A stretch of 64,000 bases of DNA from Tachypleus tridentatus (Eukaryota; Arthropoda; Merostomata; Xiphosura; Limulidae), in NCBI RefSeq assembly GCF_004210375.1, contig NC_134832.1, forward strand, positions 156,237,592 to 156,301,591, given 5' to 3'. The number at the start of each line of letters is the position of its first letter. Positions within the stretch are counted from its first letter, which is position 1. The notes below the pieces were generated by a model. It ran no database searches. It saw only the letters and a program-made list of their open reading frames with translations, and was not told the DNA's origin. The position numbers and the translations under genes are program-made. Of the stretch, positions 49,176-60,543 are shown piece after piece.

Positions 49176-50460
49176 TATAGTATACTTGAAGAAATGTATG
49201 AACCAAGAACTATGCATAACAGAATATGTATAATATACTTGAAGTAATGTACAAATCAAGATCTATACATAACAGAACAAATACAGTATACTTGAAGTAA
49301 TGTACAAATCAAAATCTATACATAACAGAACAAATACAGTATACTTGAAGTAATGTATGAACCAAGAACTATGCATAACAGAACAAATACAGTATAACTG
49401 AAGAAATGTACAAATCAAGATCTATACATAACAGAACAAATACAGTATAACTGAAGAAATGTACAAATCAAGATCTATACATAACAGAACAAATACAGTA
49501 TAACTGAAGAAATGTACAAATCAAGATCTATACATAACAGAACAAATACAGTATACTTGAAGTAATGTACAAATCAAGATCTATACATAACAGAACAAAT
49601 ACAGTATACTTGAAGTAATGTACAAATCAAGATCTATACATAACAGAACAAATACAGTATACTTGAAGTAATGTACAAATCAAGATCTATACATAACAGA
49701 ACAAATACAGTATAACTGAAGAAATGTACTAATCAAGATCTATACATAACAGAACAAATACAGTATAACTGAAGAAATGTACAAATCAAGATTTATACAT
49801 AACAGAACAAATACAGTATAACTGAAGAAATGTACAAATCAAGATCTATACATAACAGAACAAATACAGTATAACTGAAGGAATGTACTAATCAAGATCT
49901 ATACATAATAGAACAAATACAGTATAATTGAAGGAATGTACTAATCAAGATCTATACATAACAGAACAAATACAGTATAACCGAAGGAATGTACTAATCA
50001 AGATCTATACATAATAGAACAAATACAGTATAATTGAAGGAATGTACTAATCAAGATCTATACATAACAGAACAAATACAGTATAACTGAAGGAATGTAC
50101 TAATCAAGATCTATACATAATAGAACAAATACAGTATAATTGAAGGAATGTACTAATCAAGATCTATACATAACAGAACAAATACAGTATAACTGAAGGA
50201 ATGTACTAATCAAGATCTATACATAATAGAACAAATACAGTATACTTGAAGTAATGTACAAATCAAGATCAATACATAACAGAACAAATACAGTATAACT
50301 GAAGAAATGTACTAATCAAGATCTATACATAACAGAACAAATACAGTATACTTGAAGTAATGTACAAATTAATAATCATACATAACAAAACAAATACAGT
50401 ATTCCTATGTAAATATACAAATCGGGATGTACAAGTAACAGGAAACATATAGTGTATCTG
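49176..50460. repeat. 53-bp minisatellite in channel intron
   Basis: About 23 copies of a 53-bp unit containing CAGTATACTTGAAGTAATGT and ATCAAGATCTATACATAACA. There are two main variants (TATACTTGAAGTAATG and TATAACTGAAGAAATG), plus a pair alternating AACAGAAC/AATAGAAC at 49,880-50,230, which is a two-unit higher-order pattern. Confidence 0.92.
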
Positions 50461-50794
50461 AAACTCTAAATTAATAAATCATCCGTAACTGAGATTGTAA
50501 TAGAATTTATTTATAATGTGCAGTAGTGATCTAAAACAAGGTCATTTTTAGTTATGTGACAACAATACTTTGTAGTACAATTGAAACTTATTTTTGGAGA
50601 ATGAAGTCTGGACATGAACGGTAGAGTCAAGGCTACAGTTGTATGTTTAATGAATATTTCAGAATTACACATGTTACATCTGCAACAAATCTTAGATTAT
50701 ATCGACTTAAAGAATATTTGATATTAAAATTAATATAAAACATACAATGAAAAGTGTTAAAAACTAAAATACATTCAGTTCTTTAAAGAGCAGA
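50461..50794. other. Intron sequence, nothing seen
   Basis: AT-rich unique sequence; no repeat family, exon signal or open frame worth reporting. Confidence 0.5.
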
Positions 50795-50930
50795 AATAGA
50801 TCTGTAGACAGTCCCTCATTGGGTAAGCTCTAAGTCTTCGGAATTACAATGAGGTATTTCATTCCACTCAGTGGATAAAGCGGATAGCCCAGTATGGCTT
50901 TGTTATAAGAAAATAGACACATTCACGGTT
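50795..50930 (+). repeat. tRNA-derived SINE (family B), degraded
   Basis: The tail (GATAGCCCAGTATGGCTTTG, TTATAAGAAAATAGACAC) matches the tail of the 42,946 copy. The tRNA-like head is barely recognisable (GACAGTCCCTCATTGGGTAA). Confidence 0.6.
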
Positions 50931-51242
50931 TTTGAATAATCGGGGTTAAATTTATATTGCGGCTTTGAATTTTGTTTGTTAGAACTGAAAGTTTTCCTAA
51001 ATTAAAATTTCAGTACCGTTATAAAGCCACGTAACGCAGATATTCCTTTTGTTAGCTGGCTGTTTCAGAGCTAAGAATTCTTCTTTTATGTGTGTGTTTT
51101 ATTATAGTCTAAAGATAATGCTTAAGCTCACTAGGTATTCTTGAATTATGTTCTGACAGCAGTTTTAGAAGCAAAGGTGGCGCTGTTTTGTTTGTATTTA
51201 ACTCATAATTTTCCTTTGTATCGATAGATTGGTCTGTTTAGC

Positions 51243-51508
51243 TTATTTTGAATTTCGTGCAAAGTTACACGAGGAGTATCAGCGCTAGCCGTCCTAAATT
51301 TAGCAGTGTAAGACTAGAGGGAAGGCAATTAGACATCATCACCCACCGCCAACTCTTGGGCTACTCTTTTACCAACAAACAGTGGGATTGACCACTCATT
51401 AGAACGAACCGCGGCTGAAAGGGCGAGCATGTTTGGTGTGACGGGGATTGGAACCCGCGTCTCTCAGATGGCGAGTCGAGTGCCTAAACCACCTGGCCAT
51501 ACCGAGCC
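51243..51508 (-). repeat. tRNA-derived SINE (family A)
   Basis: Copy with 3' end at left (TTTTGAATTTCGTGCAAAG), the shared CACCCACCGCCAACTCTTGG core and the tRNA-like end at right (A box TGGCCATACC in plus view at the end, B box altered to GGTTCCAATCC on minus). Its left end is the best local match to the SINE half of the 63-bp satellite unit. Confidence 0.9.
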
Positions 51509-52829
51509 TGTATCGAAAGTAGCGCTTCTTTCTAAACCGCACTTCCAAAAATGTTAAACTCATTGGATGTAATATTGCAAACAACGAAGAGAATGAATGA
51601 TTAATTAATCGTATTTTGTGTATAGTCTTTGGTTCTTGAGTTGCAATAACAAACTGTAGATCCTGCATATTGAAGGATACACTTTGGGCATATAAACTTA
51701 TAAATAGTATAAAAGTGATACGTTTTAGGGATCCTGATAGTTGAAGAATATTTACATAGGAAATGAAAACAATTCTAAATTAATTTGTAGATTATTTTTG
51801 TTGAAAACCTCTTTGTTATTTTTCTTCAATTCTTTTGCTTTCCAGCATAAGAAAAAATTCAATAAAATGTTTCTTTAGTTTTAACGTATTTATTGTTACG
51901 AAAAACTTGCACAGTATTTAAATATTTCTTAATAATACCGTTATACATAACACGGGAAATCTTCTCTTGTGTAAAACCAAAAACTTTATATCTTGTCTAA
52001 GTTCTATGAATAAACACAAAATATATTCAAAATGAAAATATTGCCCAGTCAATCTTCTGTGGTATAACTGTTCGACATATCTTCTGTAATAAAACTGTTT
52101 ACATCATCCAGGAGAACTTCAATACCATCTTTTTTTATAATGGCTTAGAAGAAACAAAGTTGTTAATCCTGGTGCAACTCTTGTGCATGTTAAATTGTTC
52201 CTGATGACAAATATTGGTATATTTTGTGACAAATTATGTTGAATTGATGAAAACAGTTTTACACCTAACAATATCAAAGTTCGAGAAATTTAATTACTAC
52301 ATTTAACGTAGTGTTTGTAATACGGGTTTGGTGTCAAAACTGGCAACAAAGACACGCTTGTTAAAAATCAGTTTCCACATGTATTTCGAAAGCTCACAGC
52401 TATTTGTTACTGTAAATTTATTATTTAAATGAGATTCCAAGACACCAACTAGTTTATAAGTGCAGGTACTGATATATGACCAAGTTGGTCTATTAAGGCA
52501 ATTTAACCTATTTATTACATACAATATTCCACAGTGAGAGCAAACAAGTGAAATTTTTTACAGATAAATTCTGATCGTTTCTTTTCAATTTTTAACAAAT
52601 AATTCAGTAAACGTCTTTCCTTTGTTGCTGTTAGACCCGATCCAAATATCTTAAATTTAGACTTATCACTTAATGTGCGAACATTTTAACCATATAATCT
52701 GTTAAAAAATTACTACACCATTAACTTTGTCCTGTTTAAGAATTATTCAGTTATCAAGTGAACTAAGATGTTTTGTAGTCAAATTCTTTTCACATAATAC
52801 AACTGATCATACATTCATACAAATATTCT
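51509..52829. other. Intron sequence, no feature seen
   Basis: AT-rich sequence between the SINE and the gypsy relic. A 73-codon minus-strand frame at 52,303-52,524 has no recognisable motif. The right part may include decayed gypsy 3' sequence. Confidence 0.4.
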
Positions 52830-55110
52830 CCATAGAGTTGACTAGTATCTTCTTGTTGGTGTCTGAGGTCTAAAATGTTCTGGTATGTGTTCTTCACTTA
52901 TGTGTCTCAATCTTCTGTCAATAGCTATTTCAACATGAACATAAACTCTTTTACTGTCCCACGTACATTCATTTAAAGAGTGAAATACTGTACTCGCTTG
53001 TGGAACTTATCGGTAAGCAACTAATACAACCTGCAAGTACCAGAAATATCTTCTTCAGCAAGCTCTTTAAGATTCTGTTGTCTCTTTCTCAAAGTTCATT
53101 TTATCCGGGGTAAAGAACTGCCCAGTAATGATGAGGCTGCCACCTTTTGCATCAGTTTTCAGGTGAAATGGGTTAGTCTGTCACCCAAACATCTTTTAAA
53201 GAGCCTACACTACGAGGGATTCTGCTACTGTCGCTGTTTCCATCTTCGGCAATTTCATTGCTTCTGGGTAATGTGTCGCATAGTTGAACGTTGTCAGAAC
53301 ATCATAGTCGCTCTGGTCAAATATACATATATATATACTGTATAATGTCTCTTTTATGACAGGCACTTCATTCTGCCTAAGTACTCTTCTTTAGCAGCTG
53401 TCACACAATTTGTATAATTTGGTCATACCTCAGACAACTCCCAGTCTTCATGGTAATTTTGTTTGCCTTTTTATCTTTTCTGCTAGCTGTCCTCCCACAA
53501 TTGAATTATGAGCTATCTTCATCCCTTGAGACCGTTTCTTTGTTGAAGATATTATCTCCTTAACTTCCCCAGTGTAACTGCCTTGATAGATGTGGTATAG
53601 CATGCTTTTCCAGTTCTCAATTCTGTAAGTCGATTTCTTCCTTTGTCTTGAGTTCGAATTTTTCTAGGACACTGACCCAAAATTTCTGTAGGAAAGGTTA
53701 TTTCTTTTGTGCTTCTTTCAATCTGTAGACCTACAGTGAGGACCTCATCTTCCAGATAATTAATGTCTTGCTCAGTTTTTTATTGTGCTCTTCCGATAAC
53801 TCAGATACCTCATTAGTCTTTTTTCTGTATATTTTCTCAGAACCTATACTCCCTGGTATATTACCAATCATCAAGTCATAGATGCGTGCCTCCGTATCCA
53901 TGATATCAAGGTCTCCCACATTGTATGTAGTGTACATATTTATGCTTCTATGGGAAACCTTGCCACTGTTTCGTCAATCAGAACACACTGATGCACCGTG
54001 TCTGTCATGCGCTTATTAGGTACTAGACTAGTTCTCTTCACTGCAACCAGTGTCTCGAAGGACTTTCACTTTCTTGTCCCTGGTATAACCTTCACCTATT
54101 GGTATGTTGTGACTTGTTGGCACTCTCAATGTTTCTCACATAGTCTTATCACTACAGGAACTGTTGGCCTATCTGATAACCATTAATCATTCACTGTTAA
54201 AATATGATGATAGTAATTCCTTCTTTTGGTCAAGCTGAAAGATTTATCTGTTCTATTGTTTTCTGCCAGCAGCATTTGTGTTGATAGTCACTATTTTTTG
54301 AAACTCACCAAGAAAATCCTTATAAGTGTTTACAGATGTTGAGATTTCCGCTGTTGCTTGTTAGTGACAGACTTGCACTCATTCACAATGCACACATTTT
54401 TTAAAAAATATAAACATCTCTTCTCCCATTTGTCTTTCATTTCTTATTACCCTGCTTCTGGGCAGTCGCCACTGGTTCTGACTTTTACTGGTTATTCTTG
54501 ATCGTGCTAGTTATATTTTCTCCATTGGATTTCACACACTGTCCTGCCAGCTTGACTGTCTCGTTCACGTATTTTAAGAACAGTGACATGTAACTGAAAC
54601 ACTTGAAATGTTCATTTATTATTAGATTTACCAGTACTTCAAAACTATTTTCACACTTGACCTTGTGAAGTATCGATGTAAATGTGTAAAACACTGAAAT
54701 ACAGTTTCTTCAGTGTCAATATTACTTCGTTAAAATTCGAGAAAACAATTCACTTGATAAGTTCATAGCCTTTCATGATGGCCACTTTTAACTTGTCATA
54801 GCTGTCGGAACCATTTGACGGCTGCCTGCACAAACTAAAAGGTATTTTACTGTCAGAAAGAAGTTGAAACAAACAGCTCATTCGCCTTTGTCTCACTTTT
54901 CTGATTTTGAGCAAATTGTTCGTTCCGCTATTAGAAATCACTAATGTTTCTGCTTCTCAAATTTGAGCAACTGGTTTTGACTTCTTTCTCATTCATGGGT
55001 CATCTATCTTCTTTCTGGGTGAACTTGGTGATTTGAACTTGCTTTATTTTTTCTCTTTTTAATGTTTCTCTTTAATTATTTTTGAAAATATACTTTAATT
55101 CAGTCTTAAT
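52830..55110 (-). mobile_element. Gypsy-type LTR retrotransposon relic, internally deleted
   Basis: Minus-strand fragments in the order expected for gypsy-type elements. Gag-like pieces are at 54,941-54,750 (SYDKLKVAIMKGYELIK) and 54,694-54,485. A protease-end block is at 53,937-53,850 (IYDLMIGNIPG). Integrase pieces follow: the zinc-finger side HNSIVGGQLAEK near 53,500, the core YATHYPEAMKLPKMETAT near 53,290-53,220, and a C-terminal AYR-x-VPQAST block near 53,010. Reverse transcriptase and RNase H are essentially absent between the protease and integrase blocks. I found no long terminal repeats. Many stops; it cannot be active. Confidence 0.75.
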
Positions 55111-56345
55111 ATTCACTTTAATTCAGTCAATATCATTTTATTCTTTCTCTTTTTACTCATATTTCTAGCTCTCTCTGTTGTTTAACACGTTCTATTAGAT
55201 CAATATCATTAACACGTTCTATTAGATCAATATCATTAAGCCTACGTCGACTGTTCCTTTCTATTAACTTATCAAAGTAAGTTAATGGAGTTATCTAGTG
55301 TGGTTAAAACCCATACATTATTTTGCTATTCCTACTGCTTTGTGTATAAAATACTATTTGTCGCTGTTGTTTAAGCCTGCTTCTACTGTCATTTACCATT
55401 GTAGATCCTGACTGGCTCGTCATTGTAAGTTTTTCTTTTTGTATTACCCAATTATTTACATCAGATATCTTTGACTTGTTGACGATAAACTTTAATAGGA
55501 AACACACATCATACAGTTTACTTGTTTTAAAACTATATATTTATATATATGTTGATTACTGCAGTTGTATCCAGAGTTTTCAGTAAATGTATCTTTTTCA
55601 TCAACATCCACACAAATTGCTTAAGTTACTTCAGAGCATAGTTTAACAAGATGATTTATTCTTCTTTACTGTCAATACAAGACAAAAGTTGATCAATTCT
55701 CTTTGGTATTTGTCAATATATATTATTCATGACTAAACTAACTCAGTCTGGTTATAATTATCTAGCTAAACTTTTAACATATATTTACACTTCGTTAGAA
55801 GAAAGAAAATAACTACACACTATTGGATATTAGGATGCTTTTATACTCAATTGAAACAACAATAAATCCAGAAGTTTCTAAAAATATAACACAACAATAT
55901 AACTATCACCAGTTTCTAAATAATTAACCACCCAAAAACAGTTAAATACGCAAACGTAAAATGAACTATCGCTTCTAAAGATGACTAAATTTAACACTGA
56001 CTGTAAAATACTTAACTCATTACTCTCGTATTAACATAAATGGAAATTCGTGTATATCTAACAGTTTCATTCTAGGTTTATCTTACAAACATTCAAAAGA
56101 ATTAAAGAAGAAGATTATAGTTATTTTGAATGAGAAAATTTATCATAAATTAAGTTTATAATCGTTTTCAAACCGAAATGTCGTACACGTAATTGTTTTA
56201 ACATTTAAAGATTAGATCCCTAAAAATCGATTTTATGTCTTCTACAAATTTAAAGTTCAAGGTTTAACGATGGTTACGTGAATTCTACAATATATTATTT
56301 GGGCTCAAAATCAAAAGCATGCAGAAAAAAGGCATATACCCAATC
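55111..56345. other. Intron sequence with a 29-bp duplication
   Basis: At about 55,183-55,240 the unit AACACGTTCTATTAGATCAA plus TATCATT occurs twice in tandem. Otherwise AT-rich sequence without recognisable features. Confidence 0.5.
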
Positions 56346-56349
56346 GACC

Positions 56350-56625
56350 ATTCGTTGTCATTGTTTACAAGACTGTGGCATCCAGTAAGTTCTTAGGGTT
56401 AGGAGATCAAATTTCCGTCTCACCAAACCTGCTCGCCCTTGCAACTATTGGTGCATTATAATGTTTTGATCAGTCCTTCTATTCGTTGCTAAAAGAGTAA
56501 TCAAAATTTGGAGGTGGGTTGTGAATAATTAGACTGACTTCTCTCTAGTCTCTCACTGCTAAATTAGCGACAGGTAGTACAGACAGCCCTCATGTAGTTT
56601 TGCGTGAAATTCAATAAAGAAATAA
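56350..56625 (+). repeat. tRNA-derived SINE (family A), opposite orientation, diverged
   Basis: The reverse complement of the family core is recognisable: CACCAAACCTGCTCGCCCTT, then CTATTCGTTGCTAAAAGAGT, GGAGGTGGGTTGTGAATAAT, and the 3' end CCTCATGTAGTTTTGCGTG. The tRNA-like end is at the left and much decayed. It is the only plus-strand copy in the window. Confidence 0.8.
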
Positions 56626-57141
56626 AAGTACAAGATCAATACGTCCAACATCTTGACAAATTGTGCCAAAAGAAAAATTGTTCTCTCCAAAAGAGATCCA
56701 GTGAATGTAAAAGGTGAATACCATTTTAATACACTGTAGTTCATCATAAAGTTTTTTATTTAAACTCATTAAGTCCTTTTGAATTTTTCTAACAATACTG
56801 TAGCAGTAAGACGTGAAAAAGGACAAAATATAATAATGAATGAATTGTCATGTGTAATAAAAACTTTTCAACTTCTGTTATTGCGACGTATTCGGCAGAC
56901 GTCCTTAATGAGACGGTAAATACCGAGTTATAAAGGAATTAGGCTAAAAATAATTATTGGTATGTTAGAAATATTAACCTTTACTTGGCAGACAAAGCCA
57001 CAGGAGGGTGGAACAAGTGTGGGGAAGATGATGTTGTCATCAGACATGATTACCTTCATTGAAGATTGCTATAGGATGCATTGTTAGTACAAGTTAAAAT
57101 GGAGAGAGGGCGCCAAACTAGGTGGATATGCCGTAGAGATG

Positions 57142-57416
57142 TTTGTTTGTTTGTTTGTTTGGAAATTTCGCACAAAGCTACTCGAGGGCTATCTGTGCTA
57201 GCCGTCCCTAATTTAGCAGTGTAAGACTAGAGGGAAGGCAGCTAGTCATCACCACCCACCGCCAACTCTTGGGCTACTCTTTACCAACGAATAGTGGGAT
57301 TGACCGTCACATTATACACCCCCACGGCTGGGAGGGCGAGCATGTTTAGCGCGACGCGAACCCGCGACCCTCGGATTACGAGTCGCACGCCTTACGCGCT
57401 AGGCCATGCCGGGCCA
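57142..57416 (-). repeat. tRNA-derived SINE (family A), young copy with 11-bp target duplication
   Basis: A complete copy: (TTTG)n tail at left, then AAATTTCGCACAAAGCTACT, the shared core, and the tRNA-like end with A box and a decayed B box at right. CCGTAGAGATG occurs directly before (57,131-57,141) and directly after (57,417-57,427), an 11-bp target-site duplication. This fixes the boundaries and shows reverse-transcribed insertion. A few small deletions are present. Confidence 0.93.
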
Positions 57417-57427
57417 CCGTAGAGATG

Positions 57428-59566
57428 AAGGCGTCTATCAAATCATGATGATACATTAAGGTTTATCAACATGCAATTGGTGTTTAGATTTAATGATGAT
57501 CTGAAAGCAGCACAATTGTTTTATCAATAAACACTGAGTAAAAAAATGCCCTAGATAAGGAAGTAACAACAATAATTGTTACTGACAAAAGTCCTTCAAA
57601 CTGAAGTGACTTATGAAGATAAGTATGAAAATTAGCCTTCTTTCGAGGGCATATGATCTTATACATAGTAAAAGTGATTTTTATTTGTTACTATAATATT
57701 GTTTCATATCTGTTAATTCTATTTTCTGAGTCTGTGGAAATTATAACACGAGAGAATTAAAGTACATGATATAATTAAATTGAACTTTGACAGATTCTTG
57801 AACATCATTTATAAACGATATAAATCTTATAGACTGTGTGTTAATTAATATAATTTGCAAGAAGGTTAATTAATTAGGATTTTAAACTATGATGCTTATA
57901 CAGTAAAATTATTTTGTTAAGTATGTATGATAGCCATCTCATTTACAAGTTATTATGTTTGTATGAAATTCTGTTTGTCTAAAGCTATTACATGTCATTG
58001 TCTACACTGCTTGTATGATTGACCACGTGACGAGTATCTCACAGACGATGATCTAAACATCACGTGATCTCAAGATATATTGAAAAAGAAATTTTATCTG
58101 TGAGTGAATTCTCTATACAAACCTATTGATAAACAGTGAGTCATTTATTTGTTATATTTAGTTGTTGTAAAATAAGCATCCTTTTCAGGACGATAAAATT
58201 ACGTAAGTGAATCAAACATTTGTATTATTTGATTGGATAAGATGAGATGTTAAGATTTAAAAATATAAATGTAGTAAAATAATGAACACAAACTTGCTCG
58301 TTAATAAAATAGTATCTCAGTAAAATGAAATAGTAATCGAAGGAAATAATTATAGGAATCACAAGACATTCCATAGATTGAAGAGGAAGATTTAACCACA
58401 AACAAGAGATAAGGGAAATACGTCTAAAGAAAAGACTCGTGGAAATTAATAAAGGTTAACGAGGTTCATGAGTTATTTTAGTTATTTAGGTGTAAATTTT
58501 TCGTTAACACTTCAAAGTTGAAAAATAAGACTATGCTCAGCGCTTTCTAATTTAAATTTAGTGAGTGGTTATTAGAACAGGTGTATTAAAAACGATCATA
58601 CATTTTATAATAAATATGAAATTAAAATAAAATTAAACTTTCTTTCGGGAAAACTACCTTGATAAAGATATAGAGGGCGGGATAGTTACATCAAATAACA
58701 CTCGGAAACTGACCAATTTATTTAGATATTTCTTCTATATACTTGGGCGGAAAGACCAACTTCAGTCAGCTCGTCTTGCCTCAAAAGGAGGAATTAGGTT
58801 CGAGTTATTGAAGTTTTTAGTTCAGTTTAATCTGACTTATTATTAAATAGAAAAGTATAAGTTGGAGGTTTTGTAAAAACAAAGGGCGATCAATTTCTAC
58901 TGTAATAATATATTTTGCTTTTTGTTTTATTGTATTAAAAACAAGTATGTATGTTGGGATATTTACATCCTAGAATTTTTGTGTGGGTTAAATGTAATTT
59001 AAGGTTACTTCTACTTATTGAGGGTAACTGCCTTCCCACAACTGACTACAAGCAGCAAAAGGCAATAGGAGTTGAGACGAACCGGATTCAAGCGTCTCCT
59101 TACCTTAACTGACATCCCTAAGATATTTGGATGTTATGACTTAACGAAGAGTATTGGGAAAAGGAAAATAATTCTGATTTTTTGTGTTATTATAATGTTG
59201 TTTTCGTTTTGTTTGTGTGTATGTATGTATATATATAAAGATGCGTATGTGTGTAATATGTCCGAGAACTATATTTGGTTTTAGTGCAAGAAGTATTTCG
59301 ATCTTTCTACATACTTGAACCTCAGTTATGATCTGCATGACACTCAGCTCTACTACAGGGCCACCTAGATAGTACTTATATTGTACCATTGTAACAATAA
59401 ATCATCTTTCCATAGTAGTTATAAAGTTGAAAAGCCTAACCACTACATAGTAGCTTGAGGGCAAGTTTCTTAACTTATATCACTAAAAATTAGTTTTAGA
59501 AAGCCCTGATAAACAGAACATAAATAGTTCGTTGTTAACAATTAATAAAGAAACATGTTATCTTAC
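57428..59566. other. Intron sequence, no gene seen
   Basis: AT-rich channel-intron sequence. Short open frames around 59,070-59,390 lack motifs. Confidence 0.5.
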
Positions 59567-59684
59567 TCGATCGTGCATTTCTTCCCATTTTGATTTTAGA
59601 CTCCAGTGTAAAAGGAGACGTCTGAGGACATACAGATCCACATGCGTCCAACGTTACATTCTCGAGACATTCCATTTCACACAA
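59567..59684 (-). CDS. DEG/ENaC channel exon: first Cys group
   Basis: The 118-bp exon has a strong acceptor (GGTTCTTTTTTACAG) and donor (TCGA then GTAAGA). In phase 0 it encodes 39 residues, LCEMECLENVTLDACGSVCP, then QTSPFTLESKIKMGRNARS, and one base of a split lysine that the next exon (45,273) completes. C-x(3)-C-x(8)-C-x(3)-C corresponds to the first extracellular Cys cluster of DEG/ENaC channels, where CGC is more usual than the CGSVC seen here. ENVT is followed by L, so NVT is a possible glycosylation site. The upstream exons were not found in the remaining 4.3 kb. Confidence 0.8.
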
Positions 59685-59917
59685 CTGTAAAAAAGAACCA
59701 AAAAACAAGATTAGCACATGGACAATTAAAATCTTACAAAGTTAGTCACAACTTTTATTTTTAGTGTAAGATTAAAATTCAGTGAGCGTTAAGTAAGATA
59801 TGTTAATCCAATTTTCAATATCAATAACAACCAAAAGTGACGGTGGAACTGTATTTTGACTCTTTTATATGCAAAAACGGCTCGTTTGGGTTGAGAAAAT
59901 ATTTTACATAGAAGAGC

Positions 59918-59955
59918 GAACAACGTTCCGACCTTCTTCGGTCATCGTCAGGTTC
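59918..59955 (-). ncRNA. Hammerhead ribozyme, core-mutated copy
   Basis: On the minus strand the motif reads GAAC, CTGACGA, TGACC with GGTC as stem II, then GGAA where a hammerhead needs GAAA, then CGTT and GTTC. The change in the invariant GAA box should abolish cleavage. Otherwise it is identical to the right-hand copy. Confidence 0.7.
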
Positions 59956-60505
59956 ACAAAGAAAGAGGTAACTGACCGGAAGCTGACCACATGTTTGAAA
60001 GGGGTTGTGTAACTGTGTGTCGAAATGTAGAGGGCGGTATTAGATGTTTGAATATATAATTTTATTTATTTTATTATATTAATATAGGTATAAAGGCGTT
60101 CCTTTATATTGGTTTATTTTGGGTTTAAGTTGTTGTATAAGTAAGGCTTCTTTAATTTTGCGTTTGTTTATGTTTGTTTCTTTATTTAGTATTTGAGTGT
60201 TTTCTATGGTTATGTTGTGTTTATTTGACTTGCAGTGTTCGAAAACGTGTGAAGGTGACTTTTATGTTCTTTGAATCTGGTTTCCATTTTCTACTTGTTT
60301 CTCAATATAGAAGTCGTGGCAGTTATCACATTGTATTTTATAAATAATGTTGGTGTTGTGTTTGTCAGTGTAGTTTTACATAGTATAGACCTCAGTTTTG
60401 TGCCTGGTTTTTGAATAAATTTGGTATTAACTGGAATGTCATATTTTGTTACTAATTTTTGCCAAATGTTGGTTATTTGTTTGCTGATGTCAGGAATATA
60501 TTTGT

Positions 60506-60543
60506 GAACCTGACGATGACCGAAGAAGGTCGAAACGTTGTTC
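60506..60543 (+). ncRNA. Hammerhead ribozyme, minimal Penelope-type, intact core
   Basis: The plus strand has stem I GAAC (60,506-60,509) pairing with GTTC (60,540-60,543), core box CTGACGA, stem II GACC/GGTC closed by GAAGAA, core box GAAA, a self-complementary ACGT as a tiny stem III, and U before the predicted cleavage point (after 60,539). This is the short-stem-III architecture known from Penelope-like elements, thought to work best as a dimer through the palindromic stem III. Note that it is on the strand opposite to the nuclease frame. Confidence 0.75.

Larger units (their letters stand above)
34496..59684 (-). other. DEG/ENaC-family channel gene, 3' six exons (gene span)
   Basis: Six minus-strand exons, each with AG/GT borders, join in matching phases to 633 bases: 210 codons plus a stop. 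The product is the C-terminal half of a degenerin/epithelial sodium channel subunit, a trimeric, amiloride-type Na+ channel of the plasma membrane. Order of parts: Cys-rich extracellular region (two Cys groups), a WP motif, the strand leading to the membrane (KDFV-S-EQVLLVSIEP and YKYYP), then the pore segment with GGYLGMWIGYS and a cytoplasmic tail. The N-terminal tail, first membrane segment and finger/thumb start are absent and probably lie beyond position 64,000. One intron is 14.3 kb. Which subfamily it belongs to cannot be told by eye. Confidence 0.85.

Noticed and set aside
59072..59389. Short plus- and minus-strand frames near 59.1-59.4 kb
   Set aside because: No motifs, no splice signals in matching phase, and typical low-complexity composition of the intron.
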